The translations under genes were made by a program, and so were the position numbers. Of a stretch of 64,000 nucleotides of DNA, positions 50,697-59,999 are shown one piece after another. Every line of letters starts with the position of its first letter. Positions within the stretch are counted from its first letter, which is position 1. The notes under the pieces were generated by a model. That model saw only the letters and a program-made list of their open reading frames with translations, searched no databases and was not told the origin of the DNA. Source of the stretch: Clostridia bacterium (GTDB lineage Bacteria > Bacillota > Clostridia > Christensenellales > Borkfalkiaceae); contig JAGATP010000041.1 in assembly GCA_017621155.1 (NCBI GenBank), positions 49,235 to 113,234 on the forward strand, written 5' to 3'.

Positions 50697-52257
50697 TCGT
50701 TCCCGCAATTCGGTGAGAAATATGGCGAGCGGCATTTTCAGCCAGATCGTTACTTTGGTCATGCCGTTCGTCATCCGAACGATTATCATTTACTCTTTGG
50801 GCGATGAATTTGTCGGGGCGAGCAGCTTGTTCGGCTCGATTTTGCAGGTGCTCTCCCTCGCCGAGCTCGGGTTTGCCACGGCGATGGTCTTTTCCATGTA
50901 CAAGCCGATCGCAGAGGACAACGTCGAGCTCGTCTGCGCCCTCTTAAAGCTCTATCGCAACGTCTATCGGGTGATCGGGCTCGTCATTTTGGCGGTGGGG
51001 CTCGCTCTGATGCCCACGCTTCCCTTTCTCGTCAGTGGAACGGTGCCCGAATCGCTCAATCTCTACGTCTTATACCTGCTTGCGCTCTTCAATACGGTGG
51101 CGAGCTATTTCTTTTTCGCCTATAAGAGCTCTCTTTTAACGGCGCACGCCCGCGCAGACGTCTCTACGCTGATTACGGCGCTCACCTGCTTTGTGCAGTA
51201 TGCCGTGCAGATTCTCGTTCTTCTCCACTTTAAAAATTATTACGCCTACTATATTTTTACGCCCGTCTTCACCATCCTTGCGAATCTCCTCCGCTCCAAG
51301 GCGGTGGACATCATGTACCCGCAGTACACCTGCAAGGGCAAAGTGGACAAGGCGTCCCTTTCCGTCATCAAGAAGAACGTCGGCGGACTGTTCTTTCACA
51401 GAATCGGCTCGGTCATCGTCAATTCGACGGATATGATCGTCATTTCCGTCTTTTTCGAGGAGAGTCTTCTCGAGACGGCGAGATATGCGAATTACTACTA
51501 TATCTCCACTGCCGTTTCGGGATTTCTCATCGTGCTGTATAACGCCATCAGCGCGACGACGGGCAACGCCGTCGCCACGAAATCGGTGGATGAAAATTAT
51601 CGGGATTTTTCGAAGTTCTCCTTTATGAACCTCTCCCTCGTCGGGTGGTGCACGGTCTGTCTGTTCGTTCTCTATCAGCCGTTTATGACCATCTGGACGC
51701 CCAACAACCTCTATGACAGCATGCTTATCGTCGCCTGCTTCTGCCTGCACTTTTACTGCTACCGTGCGCGTGCGCTGACGACGGCTTATAAGTCGGCGGC
51801 AGGCATTTATTGGGAAGATCGCTTTTGTCCCTTGGTATCGAGTGCGGTCAACCTCATTCTCGATTTATTGCTCGTGCAGATTTGGGGGATTCCGGGCGTG
51901 CTCATGGCGACGGTCTTCAGTATGCTGTTCATCGAGACGCCTTGGGAAATTGTCGTCCTCTTTAAACTGTACTTTAAGCGCAGTCCCAAGGAGTTCGTCC
52001 TGCGCCAGCTCTTCTATTTCGGCGTCACCGTGCTTGTCACGGCGGTCACATATCTTCTGCTTTCCATCCTTCCCATGTCGATCGGCGGAAAAGAACATCT
52101 CCTTTACAACCTGATCTGGCTCTTCGTCAAGGGCGTTTTGTGCCTGATCGTGCCGACGGGGCTTTTCGCCCTCGCCTATTTCAAGCACGCGCCCGCGCGC
52201 GATGCGGTTGCCTTTGTCAAAAATTATCTCCGTCGGAGGCTTCGCCATGGATCGTGA
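50686..52257 (+). CDS. Wzx-type polysaccharide flippase
   Basis: A 523-aa membrane protein with about 14 helices, of the MATE/MVF-like polysaccharide transporter group. The start SRNSVRNMASGIFSQIVTLV and the NVGGLFFHRIGSVIVNSTDM segment near the middle are typical of Firmicute oligosaccharide flippases. It would flip lipid-linked repeat units. A second flippase domain lies in the protein at 53233. Confidence 0.87.
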   Translation: MQIDRSRNSVRNMASGIFSQIVTLVMPFVIRTIIIYSLGDEFVGASSLFGSILQVLSLAELGFATAMVFSMYKPIAEDNVELVCALLKLYRNVYRVIGLVILAVGLALMPTLPFLVSGTVPESLNLYVLYLLALFNTVASYFFFAYKSSLLTAHARADVSTLITALTCFVQYAVQILVLLHFKNYYAYYIFTPVFTILANLLRSKAVDIMYPQYTCKGKVDKASLSVIKKNVGGLFFHRIGSVIVNSTDMIVISVFFEESLLETARYANYYYISTAVSGFLIVLYNAISATTGNAVATKSVDENYRDFSKFSFMNLSLVGWCTVCLFVLYQPFMTIWTPNNLYDSMLIVACFCLHFYCYRARALTTAYKSAAGIYWEDRFCPLVSSAVNLILDLLLVQIWGIPGVLMATVFSMLFIETPWEIVVLFKLYFKRSPKEFVLRQLFYFGVTVLVTAVTYLLLSILPMSIGGKEHLLYNLIWLFVKGVLCLIVPTGLFALAYFKHAPARDAVAFVKNYLRRRLRHGS

Positions 52258-53236
52258 GCTGAAATTTTGGAAAGACGAATGCGAATACTATCGAAATCAG
52301 CTCGCCTTCCTCGAAAAATACGGCAAAGAGGACGTCCCCGGATTGTGGGGTAAGCTCAGTCGCTTTTCTGCGCGCATGGGAAAGAAGCGCGCACGGAAAA
52401 AACAGATCGCGGCGCAAAGAAGACTCAGAAGAGAGCTGGAGACTCCCGTGGACGGGCTGAACCCGGAAAAGAGGGAAGTCCCCCTCATCGTTTCGCTCAC
52501 GAGTTTTCCCGCCCGCATTTCCTTCGTGCCTGCCGTGGTCGGTTCTCTGCTCCGTCAGACGTGCCGTCCCGACCGCATTCTATTGTATCTTGCGGGGGAG
52601 CAGTTCTCTTCTCCGCTCCCCGAAAAGCTGACCGCCCTTCAAAAGGTCGGCTTGGAGATCAGATTCGTAGAAGATCTCCGCCCCCATAAAAAGTACTTCT
52701 TTGCCATGCAGGAGTACCCCGACGCCGTTCTCGTCACCGTCGACGACGACGTTTTGTATGCGGAGACCTTTTTGGAGGAACTGTACGCTTCCTATCGAAA
52801 ATTCCCCGAAGCGGTTTCCTGTATGCGGGCGCACAAGTTCCGCTTCGACGAAGAGGGGAATCTCAAGCCCTATTTCGAGTGGATTTTGGAATACAACGAA
52901 AAGAGGGGCGTCCCTTCCGCAAATCTCATTCCGACGGGTTGCGGCGGCGTGCTCTATCCGCCCCGTTGCTTTTCGGAAGAGGCGTTCGATCGCGAGACGA
53001 TTCGGCGCATCGCCCTCTCGGCGGACGATTTGTGGCTCAAGGTCATGTGCCTGCGCATGGGGCGAAAGACCGTCCTCTGCGGAGATTCCAAAGCCCCCTT
53101 AAACGACGTTCTGGAGGCGATTCCCACCGCGCTTGCGGGGGAGAACTTCGCTTCTTCGGGCAACGATGAAATTTTAAAGAACATTTTGGCGCATTTTTCC
53201 ATGCGCTTATTCGACTATATGGACGATGAATTATGA
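52247..53236 (+). CDS. Probable GT-A glycosyltransferase
   Basis: A 329-aa soluble protein. After a basic helical start (1-75) it has PLIVSLTSFPARISF, then VTVDDDVLY (DxD-type metal site) and PTGCGGVLYPP. These blocks occur in a family of polysaccharide-locus transferases without an assigned sugar. CGGAGG lies 7 bases before the ATG; an in-frame upstream codon at 52202 is not needed. It overlaps the flippase gene by 11 bases and the next gene by 4. Confidence 0.75.
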   Translation: MDRELKFWKDECEYYRNQLAFLEKYGKEDVPGLWGKLSRFSARMGKKRARKKQIAAQRRLRRELETPVDGLNPEKREVPLIVSLTSFPARISFVPAVVGSLLRQTCRPDRILLYLAGEQFSSPLPEKLTALQKVGLEIRFVEDLRPHKKYFFAMQEYPDAVLVTVDDDVLYAETFLEELYASYRKFPEAVSCMRAHKFRFDEEGNLKPYFEWILEYNEKRGVPSANLIPTGCGGVLYPPRCFSEEAFDRETIRRIALSADDLWLKVMCLRMGRKTVLCGDSKAPLNDVLEAIPTALAGENFASSGNDEILKNILAHFSMRLFDYMDDEL

Positions 53237-55917
53237 CGTTTCAAGCGGCAAAACAGCAGATAGCCCTTTCTTTTCGGGAGAAGAAAAGGGAGAAAGCGAG
53301 AAAGTCGCTTTCCGTTGAGCTCGACGGCGGGAGAAACGGAAAGGGGACTTGTTTTTACTATGCCTTCTGGGCGATCATGCTCTTTGCAAAGGCGTTGAAT
53401 TTGAGCTCCTCCGACCGTCTGTTGCAGCTCTGTATGCTCGCGGCGCTCGGCTGTCTCGCCCTCAAATATCTCTTTACCGATTGGACGGCAAGGGGGGCGT
53501 TTGTCGGCTGGTGTCTGTGCGCGCTCGGCGTCCTCACCTTTTTGAAGTCGGGCAGCACCGAGCTTTTGATTACGCTCGCCGCCATCGTGGGGTCGAAGGA
53601 CGTCAAGCTCATGCCCCTCATCAAATTTATCTTCGGGCTTCGCCTCGTCATCTTCTGCGCCACCATTCTCATGGCGACGACGGGAATTGTCGAAAACGTC
53701 TCCGAGTTTACGGAGGATTTCGACGGCAACCTTTTAAAGGGACAGCGCTTTTACCTCGGCTTCGTGCACCCCAACTTTGCGCAGGTTTCCCTGTTCGTCC
53801 TCATCGGGCTGTATTCCTGGATCAACTTCAAAAAGCTGAACATCATTCACTTCGGGGTCTTTCTCGCCCTCAATTTCCTGCTTTATCAGTATACCATGAG
53901 CCGAACGGGCATGATGCTCATCTGCCTTCTGTGCTTCTGCCTTGCCCTGTTCCGTCAGGAGAGCCTCTTCAAAGGGAGCGCGCTCTTTACCGCAGTTCCC
54001 GTCTTTCTCGCCCTGTTCTGTCTGTTCATCGGCGTCATGTACAATCGGGACGTCTCTCCGAACGCTCCTCTCGTCAAGCTCAACGAAATGTTTTCGGGCA
54101 GAATCTTTCTCATCTTCCATTTCCTCCGCTTCGGCGTCACGGCATTCGGAGCCGAGGTCGTCACGGACAGCGTTTACGTCCTCGATTGCGCCTATACCAT
54201 GCTGTTAAAGCAGTACGGCTTTGTGAGCTTCTTGTTTTTCGTGTGCCTTGGGACGGTCGTCCTCGTCAAACTCTATCGCGAGCGGCGTGCAGGCGCCCTC
54301 CTCTTTGCGGGAATGTTCTGGGTATTGGGCTTTTTCGAGCACTTCACGATCGACGTTTTCGTCAACCCCACCCTTCTTCTGTTTGCGCCCCTGCTCTTTG
54401 GGACGAAGACGGAGCGAAGCGAACGGCCCGCCTTTGCAAAGCCCGTTCTTCCGGGACAAAAGCGCACGCTTGCGGGCAATTTCCTCTACTATCTCACCTA
54501 TACCCTCTTGCAGGTCGTCATTCCCCTCGTCACCATCGTCTACGTGTCCAAAATTCTCGGCGCGGATGGCGTGGGCAAGGCTTCGGTGGCGCAGAACTTC
54601 GCTTCCTATTTTACCATTATCGCCTCGCTCGGCATTCCCAACTACGGCACGCGGGAGCTTTCCAAGGCAAAGACGCGGGAAGAGCGGGACAGAATTTTCA
54701 CCGAGCTCTTTTCCATCAACTTTATCTCCACGACGATCTGCCTCGTCGCTTACCTCGTGGCAGTGCTGTCCTTCGGGTATTTCGAAGGGTTAAAGCCCTT
54801 GTACCTCGTGGCGGGGCTTGCCATCGCCCTTAACTATTGCAACGTCGATTGGCTGTACCGCGGAACGGAGGAATATCCCTTTATGACGGAATCCTCCCTC
54901 ATCGTCAAGGCGGCGGCGTTCATCGGGCTCCTGCTCTTCGTCACCAAGCCGCAGGACGTAGCTCCCTATCTCCTGCTCGCGACGATCGCGCTCACCGGTT
55001 CGGGCGTGCTCAATTTGATTTATGCGAGAAAGTTCGTCTCCTTCCGCTTCAAGGGTATTTCTTTGAAACGGCACTTAAAGCCCGTCTTTGTGCTCCTCGC
55101 GGCGAACGTCGCTATCGAGCTTTACACCCTGCTCGACATCACCATGCTCGGAATTTTCTGCACGGACGCGGAGGTCGGCTATTACACAAACGCCATGAAG
55201 CTCGTCAAGACCACCGTCACGGTGATCTGCACGATCGGCGCCATTCTCCTTCCGAAGCTTTCCGTCTCCTTCCAAACTGATCGAAAGTCTTCCGATCAGA
55301 TGGTGCAAAAGGCGTTTTTCATTCTTCTTCTCATCTGCCTTCCCGCTACGTTTGGCATTTTCTTTCTCTCTGACAGCATCATTTTGGGGCTGTTCGGAGC
55401 GGAATACTTCCCTTCCGTTCCCATCATGGTCGTGCTCGCGCCCTTAATTCTCATCATGGGGATCGGCAATTTGTTCGGAACGCAGGTCTTGCTCTCGTCG
55501 GGGGCGGAGCGCAAGCTCTTCTATTCCGTCCTCTTGGGAGCGGCGTCCAATATGGCGCTCAACGCCTTCTTGATTCCCGCGTTCGGCGGCAGGGGAGCGG
55601 CGCTCGCCTCCGTCATAAGCGAACTGCTCGTCATGACAGCGCAAATCGTCTTTGCCCTAAAGTACTGCTCGCTGCGCCTTTCTCCCGCAGAATGCGCAAA
55701 GCCTGTCCTCGCCACGATCGGCATGTGCCTTGCGCTCGTCCTCGTTCGCTTTTTCATTTCCTCCGCGCTTGTAGAGGTCGTCGTCGGAATTTTCGTCGGC
55801 GTGCTCGTCTACTTCGGCATCTGCTTTGCCCTTCGTCAGAAGGAATGCATCGAAGGGGCAGCCATGGTTAAGGGTAAGCTTTTGCCCCTCCTTCGCAGGA
55901 AGAAAGGGGAATCCTGA
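53233..55917 (+). CDS. Wzy-Wzx fusion: polymerase-like plus flippase domains
   Basis: An 894-aa protein with more than 20 predicted membrane helices. Residues about 35-395 resemble the polymerase at 44780: FVHPNFAQVSLFVLIGLY and YQYTMSRTGMML match GYSNPNVAHISF and SRTSML. After a soluble linker (about 396-412), KRTLAGNFLYYLTYTLLQ begins a complete Wzx-type flippase with IPNYGTRELSKAK and NVDWLYRGTEEY, motifs of the RfbX family. The frame is open throughout and the linker shows no stop, so this is a real fusion in the sequence given. ATGA overlap with the upstream gene; a terminator follows. Confidence 0.85.
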   Translation: MTFQAAKQQIALSFREKKREKARKSLSVELDGGRNGKGTCFYYAFWAIMLFAKALNLSSSDRLLQLCMLAALGCLALKYLFTDWTARGAFVGWCLCALGVLTFLKSGSTELLITLAAIVGSKDVKLMPLIKFIFGLRLVIFCATILMATTGIVENVSEFTEDFDGNLLKGQRFYLGFVHPNFAQVSLFVLIGLYSWINFKKLNIIHFGVFLALNFLLYQYTMSRTGMMLICLLCFCLALFRQESLFKGSALFTAVPVFLALFCLFIGVMYNRDVSPNAPLVKLNEMFSGRIFLIFHFLRFGVTAFGAEVVTDSVYVLDCAYTMLLKQYGFVSFLFFVCLGTVVLVKLYRERRAGALLFAGMFWVLGFFEHFTIDVFVNPTLLLFAPLLFGTKTERSERPAFAKPVLPGQKRTLAGNFLYYLTYTLLQVVIPLVTIVYVSKILGADGVGKASVAQNFASYFTIIASLGIPNYGTRELSKAKTREERDRIFTELFSINFISTTICLVAYLVAVLSFGYFEGLKPLYLVAGLAIALNYCNVDWLYRGTEEYPFMTESSLIVKAAAFIGLLLFVTKPQDVAPYLLLATIALTGSGVLNLIYARKFVSFRFKGISLKRHLKPVFVLLAANVAIELYTLLDITMLGIFCTDAEVGYYTNAMKLVKTTVTVICTIGAILLPKLSVSFQTDRKSSDQMVQKAFFILLLICLPATFGIFFLSDSIILGLFGAEYFPSVPIMVVLAPLILIMGIGNLFGTQVLLSSGAERKLFYSVLLGAASNMALNAFLIPAFGGRGAALASVISELLVMTAQIVFALKYCSLRLSPAECAKPVLATIGMCLALVLVRFFISSALVEVVVGIFVGVLVYFGICFALRQKECIEGAAMVKGKLLPLLRRKKGES

Positions 55918-55975
55918 GCAGAACTTTCGGCTCAAAGCAAGGGCGAAGTTTAAAAAATTATAATGAAAAAGATAA

Positions 55976-56002
55976 AAAACTCTGCATCGGCAGAGTTTTT
56001 TT
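55976..56002. terminator. Intrinsic terminator at the end of the polysaccharide locus
   Basis: AACTCTGC/GCAGAGTT with loop ATCG, T-run on the plus side and A-run before it, so it works in both directions. Confidence 0.88.
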
Positions 56003-56022
56003 GGCTTGGAAAGGTTTTTTGT

Positions 56023-56051
56023 TTGACAAGAAAGGGTGGTTGTGATAAAAT
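56023..56051 (+). promoter_or_regulatory. Promoter of the ABC exporter pair
   Basis: TTGACA (56023-56028), 17 bases, TAAAAT (56046-56051). Confidence 0.82.
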
Positions 56052-56102
56052 AGAAAAACTATTGTAAACGATTTTATACGATCGGATGAACGGAGGAGCG
56101 GC

Positions 56103-57884
56103 GTGGTTTTCGGAAAATATATCAATCGGTATTATCTTAAATACGGTTGGATTTTGCTCATCGGCATTCTTTCTCTCATCATGGTAGACTACTTCCAGCT
56201 CGAAGTGCCCGAATTTTACCGTCTCATTATCAACGGCATGAACGAAGGCAGCGTCGTTCTGGACGGGACGGAATATCCTTTCGATATGAATTTTGTCCTC
56301 GATCACATTTGTCTTCCCATGTTGATTGTCATTCTCGCCATGGTATCGGGGCGGTTTTTATGGCGTATCTGCTTTTTCGGCTCGGCGATTAAGGTGGAGA
56401 CAGACCTCAGAAAGAGAATGTTCGATCACTGCAAAAATCTCTCTCAGCAGTACTATCAGGTGAACAAAGTGGGCAACCTGATGTCTCTCTTTACCAACGA
56501 TCTCGACACCATCAATGAGTGCTACGGCTGGGGCGTCATGATGTTCTGCGACGCGCTCTTTTTGGGCGTGCTCGCCCTCATCAAAATGTTCCGTATGAGC
56601 GGAATGCTCACCCTTCTTTCCCTCATTCCAATGGGGCTGTTGCTCGTTTGCGGAACGCTCGTGGGCAACGTCATGGAAAAAAAGTGGGAAGAGCGGCAGC
56701 AGGCGTTTTCCGATCTTTCCGACTTTGCGCAGGAGAGCTTTTCGGGCATTGCGGTCATCAAGGCGTTCGTCAAAGAGGCGAAGGAGCTCATCGCCTTCCG
56801 TTGGCTCAACAAGAAGAACGAGGACATCAACGTCAAATTCACCAAGATTTCCACCCTTTTGAATATCCTCGTCACCCTGTTCGTCGAGTCTATTATCTGC
56901 GTTATTTTGGGTTATGGCGGTTTTCTCGTCCATGAGGGGACGTTCGACGCGGGACAGCTCATCGAGTTCATCGGCTATTTCACGGCGATTACCTGGCCCA
57001 TCATGGCGGTCTCGGAGCTCATTGGCATGATTTCGAGGGGCAAAGCTTCTTTAAAGAGAATCAGCGAGCTTCTCGACGCCAAGCAGGATGTCGTCGATCG
57101 GGAAGGGGCGAAGGAAGTCGATGACTTGCGCGGCAAAATCGAATTTAAGCACCTCACCTTCCGCTATCCGGACGGAGAGTTCGACGTTTTGAAGGACGTC
57201 TCCTTCACCATCGAGGAAGGGGAGAACGTCGGCGTCGTCGGAAAGACGGGTTCGGGAAAGACGACCATCGTCGATCTCATTTTGAGGACGTACAACGTGC
57301 CAGACGGTACGATTTTCGTGGACGGGCACGACGTCAACGACATTACCATCCGCTCGGTGCGAAAGGCGTCCGCCTACGTTCCGCAGGATAATTTCCTCTT
57401 TTCGGACACCATTGAAAACAACATCTGCTTCGCATCGGACGAGAGGAGCTTGGAAGCGGCGATCGAGGCGGCGAAGCTCGCCGACATCGACGAGAACATC
57501 ACGGGCTTTCAGGAATCCTATCAGACGGTGCTCGGCGAGCGCGGCGTCACCGTTTCGGGCGGACAGAAACAGCGTATCTCCATCGCCCGCGCACTCATGA
57601 AGAACGCTCCCATTCTCATTCTGGACGATTCCGTCTCCGCGGTGGATACCAAGACGGAAAAGAACATTTTGGACAACTTGCGCAAGACCCGTGCGGGCAA
57701 GACGACCGTTCTCATCGCGCACCGCATTTCCACCATCGAAAAGATGGACAAGATCATCTTTATTGACGACGGCAAGGTCGTCGCGGTCGGCGCGCACAGC
57801 GAACTTTACGAGAACTGCTCCGAATACAGAAAGATGGTCGATCTGCAAAAACTCGAAGACGAAGGAGGAGAAGAAAATGCGTGA
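56103..57884 (+). CDS. Heterodimeric ABC exporter subunit A
   Basis: A 593-aa type IV (B-family) ABC exporter half: six membrane helices (1-320) and an NBD with Walker A VGKTGSGKTT, signature VSGGQKQR and Walker B LILDDS. The catalytic Glu after Walker B is Asp/Ser here (DDS), so its own ATP site is degenerate, as in BmrC or TM287. The start is GTG at 56103 with CGGAGGAG upstream. It overlaps the partner gene by 8 bases. Drug, lipid or peptide cargo cannot be told. Confidence 0.9.
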   Translation: MVFGKYINRYYLKYGWILLIGILSLIMVDYFQLEVPEFYRLIINGMNEGSVVLDGTEYPFDMNFVLDHICLPMLIVILAMVSGRFLWRICFFGSAIKVETDLRKRMFDHCKNLSQQYYQVNKVGNLMSLFTNDLDTINECYGWGVMMFCDALFLGVLALIKMFRMSGMLTLLSLIPMGLLLVCGTLVGNVMEKKWEERQQAFSDLSDFAQESFSGIAVIKAFVKEAKELIAFRWLNKKNEDINVKFTKISTLLNILVTLFVESIICVILGYGGFLVHEGTFDAGQLIEFIGYFTAITWPIMAVSELIGMISRGKASLKRISELLDAKQDVVDREGAKEVDDLRGKIEFKHLTFRYPDGEFDVLKDVSFTIEEGENVGVVGKTGSGKTTIVDLILRTYNVPDGTIFVDGHDVNDITIRSVRKASAYVPQDNFLFSDTIENNICFASDERSLEAAIEAAKLADIDENITGFQESYQTVLGERGVTVSGGQKQRISIARALMKNAPILILDDSVSAVDTKTEKNILDNLRKTRAGKTTVLIAHRISTIEKMDKIIFIDDGKVVAVGAHSELYENCSEYRKMVDLQKLEDEGGEENA

Positions 57885-59766
57885 ATATTATCCCCTTCTC
57901 GTCGTCGGTGCGCTTGTCGGCGTGATCTCCATCGTCTTTACCATCGCTTACGCCCTCATCAAGGACAAAAAGGAAGCCTTCGGCTTCGAGCGGAATATGA
58001 AGGACGGGGAAATCGTCAAGCGGCTTCTTCGCTATGCGACGCCCTTCTGGAAGAACTTTCTCGTCGTGTTGGTGCTGATGATTTTCTCCATCGCATACGA
58101 CATCATTTCCCCCGTTCTGGTGGGTAAAATCGAAGAACTCGTTAAGGTGGCGGGCTTCGAATTAAACGAGCTCTTTGTGCTCGTAGGCGTATACGCATCG
58201 ATTCTCATCATTTCCCTGCTCTGCACCTACTTCGAAGCGATCATCTTGCAGAAGACGGGTCAAAAAATCCTTTCTGCCCTTCGCGAAACGGTCTTTACGC
58301 ACATTGAAAGCTTATCGCACGAGCAGCTCAATCAAATCCCCGTCGGCAAGCTCGTCACGAGGGTGGCAAACGATACGGGCGCCATCTCCATGATGTTCAC
58401 AAACGTCCTCGTCAACCTCATCAAGAACGTGTTCGTCATCATCGGCGTCCTCGCCGCCATGTTCCTGTTAAACTACGAGCTCACCTTGATGGTGCTCTGC
58501 TTCGTGCCCTTCATCGTGCTGTTTACGGTGATCTTCCGTAAATTTTCGAGGCGGGCGTACCGCAAAGTCAAGGACGGCACGACGGACATCAACACCTACC
58601 TTTCCGAAAACCTGTCCGGCATTAAGGTCACGCAGATTTTCAATCGGGAAGAGGAAAAGATGGAGGACTTCTCCCGCCGCAACGAAAGGCTCGGCAAGGC
58701 GAAGAGACAGCAGACCTTCGTCTTCGGAATTTTCCGTCCCCTCGTCTACATGCTCTATATCTCCTCGGTGCTCTGCCTGTTCTATCTCGGCGCACGGGGG
58801 TACATCAAGGGGACTTCCTTTTTAGGACAGACGATCACGAGCGAAATTATCATCATGTTCTACATGTACATTTCGCGCTTCTTCAATCCCATTCAGAACC
58901 TTGCGGAGCAGTTTAACACCCTTCAGTCGGCGTTTGCCTCTGCGGAAAAGATCTTCACCATTCTCGACATCGTTCCCGCCGTCGTGGACGAGGAGGACGC
59001 CATCGAGTTGGACGAAGTCAAGGGAGACATCGAGTTTAAGGACGTGTGGTTTTCCTACGTTCCCGGCGAATGGGTCTTAAAGGGCGTTTCCTTCCGCGTC
59101 AAGGCGGGACAGACGGTTGCCTTCGTCGGCTCTACCGGCTCGGGCAAGACGACCATTCTTTCCTTGATCTGCCGCAATTACGACATTCAGAAGGGGCAGA
59201 TTCTCATCGACGGGATTGACATTCGCCACATCAAGATCTCTTCCCTCCGAAAGCACTTCGGACAGATGTTGCAGGACGTGTTCCTCTTCGCGGGAACGAT
59301 CCGCTCGAACATCGTTTTAAGAGAAGAGGGCTTCACAGACGAGGAAATCATGGCGACCTGCCGCTACGTCAATGCCGATTCCTTCATCTCCAAGCTCGAC
59401 TTGGGCCTTGACGAGGTGGTCAGAGAGCGGGGCAACAACTTCTCCGCGGGACAGCGCCAGCTCCTCTCCTTTGCGAGGACGATCATTCACAAGCCCTCGG
59501 TCATGATTCTGGACGAGGCGACCGCCAACATCGACACGGAGACGGAGGTGCTCATTCAGGATTCCCTCGAAAAGATGATGAACATCGGCACGATGCTCAT
59601 CGTGGCGCACCGCCTTTCCACCATTCAGCACGCCGACAACATCATCGTGCTGGCAAACGGGGAGATTCTGGAACAGGGCAACCATCAGGAATTGTTGAAG
59701 GAGAAGGGGAGATATTATCAGCTCTATACCCTCCAATACAACAAACAGCAAATCATCAACCGTTGA
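57877..59766 (+). CDS. Heterodimeric ABC exporter subunit B
   Basis: A 629-aa partner half with an extra N-terminal helix (about 5-25), six helices and an NBD. Walker A is GSTGSGKTT, the signature is FSAGQRQ (Ala for the first Gly) and Walker B is MILDEA with the catalytic Glu intact. The intact Glu here with the altered signature, against DDS in subunit A, fits an asymmetric heterodimer with one hydrolytic site. AAGGAGG precedes the ATG. A strong terminator follows. Confidence 0.9.
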   Translation: MREYYPLLVVGALVGVISIVFTIAYALIKDKKEAFGFERNMKDGEIVKRLLRYATPFWKNFLVVLVLMIFSIAYDIISPVLVGKIEELVKVAGFELNELFVLVGVYASILIISLLCTYFEAIILQKTGQKILSALRETVFTHIESLSHEQLNQIPVGKLVTRVANDTGAISMMFTNVLVNLIKNVFVIIGVLAAMFLLNYELTLMVLCFVPFIVLFTVIFRKFSRRAYRKVKDGTTDINTYLSENLSGIKVTQIFNREEEKMEDFSRRNERLGKAKRQQTFVFGIFRPLVYMLYISSVLCLFYLGARGYIKGTSFLGQTITSEIIIMFYMYISRFFNPIQNLAEQFNTLQSAFASAEKIFTILDIVPAVVDEEDAIELDEVKGDIEFKDVWFSYVPGEWVLKGVSFRVKAGQTVAFVGSTGSGKTTILSLICRNYDIQKGQILIDGIDIRHIKISSLRKHFGQMLQDVFLFAGTIRSNIVLREEGFTDEEIMATCRYVNADSFISKLDLGLDEVVRERGNNFSAGQRQLLSFARTIIHKPSVMILDEATANIDTETEVLIQDSLEKMMNIGTMLIVAHRLSTIQHADNIIVLANGEILEQGNHQELLKEKGRYYQLYTLQYNKQQIINR

Positions 59767-59784
59767 CGAAAGAAAAAAATGATG

Positions 59785-59823
59785 CGGCAGCTTCCCTTTT
59801 GGGAAACTGCCGTGCGTTTTTTT
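59785..59823 (+). terminator. Intrinsic terminator after the ABC exporter
   Basis: CGGCAGCTTCCC and GGGAAACTGCCG pair with a TTTT loop, followed by TGCG and seven T. Confidence 0.92.
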
Positions 59824-59834
59824 GGCAATTGCAC

Positions 59835-59863
59835 TTGCTTTTTCGCCCTTTATGAGGTATAAT
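59835..59863 (+). promoter_or_regulatory. Promoter of the dxs operon
   Basis: TTGCTT (59835-59840), 17 bases, TATAAT (59858-59863). It gives a leader of about 130 bases, unusually long for this window. Confidence 0.75.
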
Positions 59864-59876
59864 AGGTTTAACTAGA

Positions 59877-59998
59877 GTGTTCTAAATCCAAACTCTCCCA
59901 CGCGGCAATAATGTTTGCGCGCTTTGCGCTCAATACCCGATATAAGCCGAAATTTATCCTTAAAATAGAGTTCGAGTTTGGAATGCGCCGGTTTAAGG
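59877..59998 (+). repeat. dxs leader element, long copy of repeat family 2
   Basis: TAAATCCAAACTC (59883-59895) and GAGTTTGGAAT can pair. The right end CGAGTTTGGAATGC followed by CCGGTTTAAG matches 14115-14139, ahead of the phosphoribosyltransferase-like gene, at nearly all positions. The left TGTTCTAAATCC resembles TGTTTCAAATCC there. The 80 bases between are unique in this window. No known riboswitch was recognised. Confidence 0.5.
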
Positions 59999-59999
59999 A

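Noticed and set aside
53349..54833. 494-codon same-strand frame inside the Wzy-Wzx fusion
   Set aside because: Composition rich in Arg, His and Pro without membrane helices, as expected for a shifted frame of a membrane protein gene.
59971..59990. Possible tRNA T-arm (GTTCGAGT) in the dxs leader
   Set aside because: No acceptor stem, anticodon arm or CCA could be placed around it.
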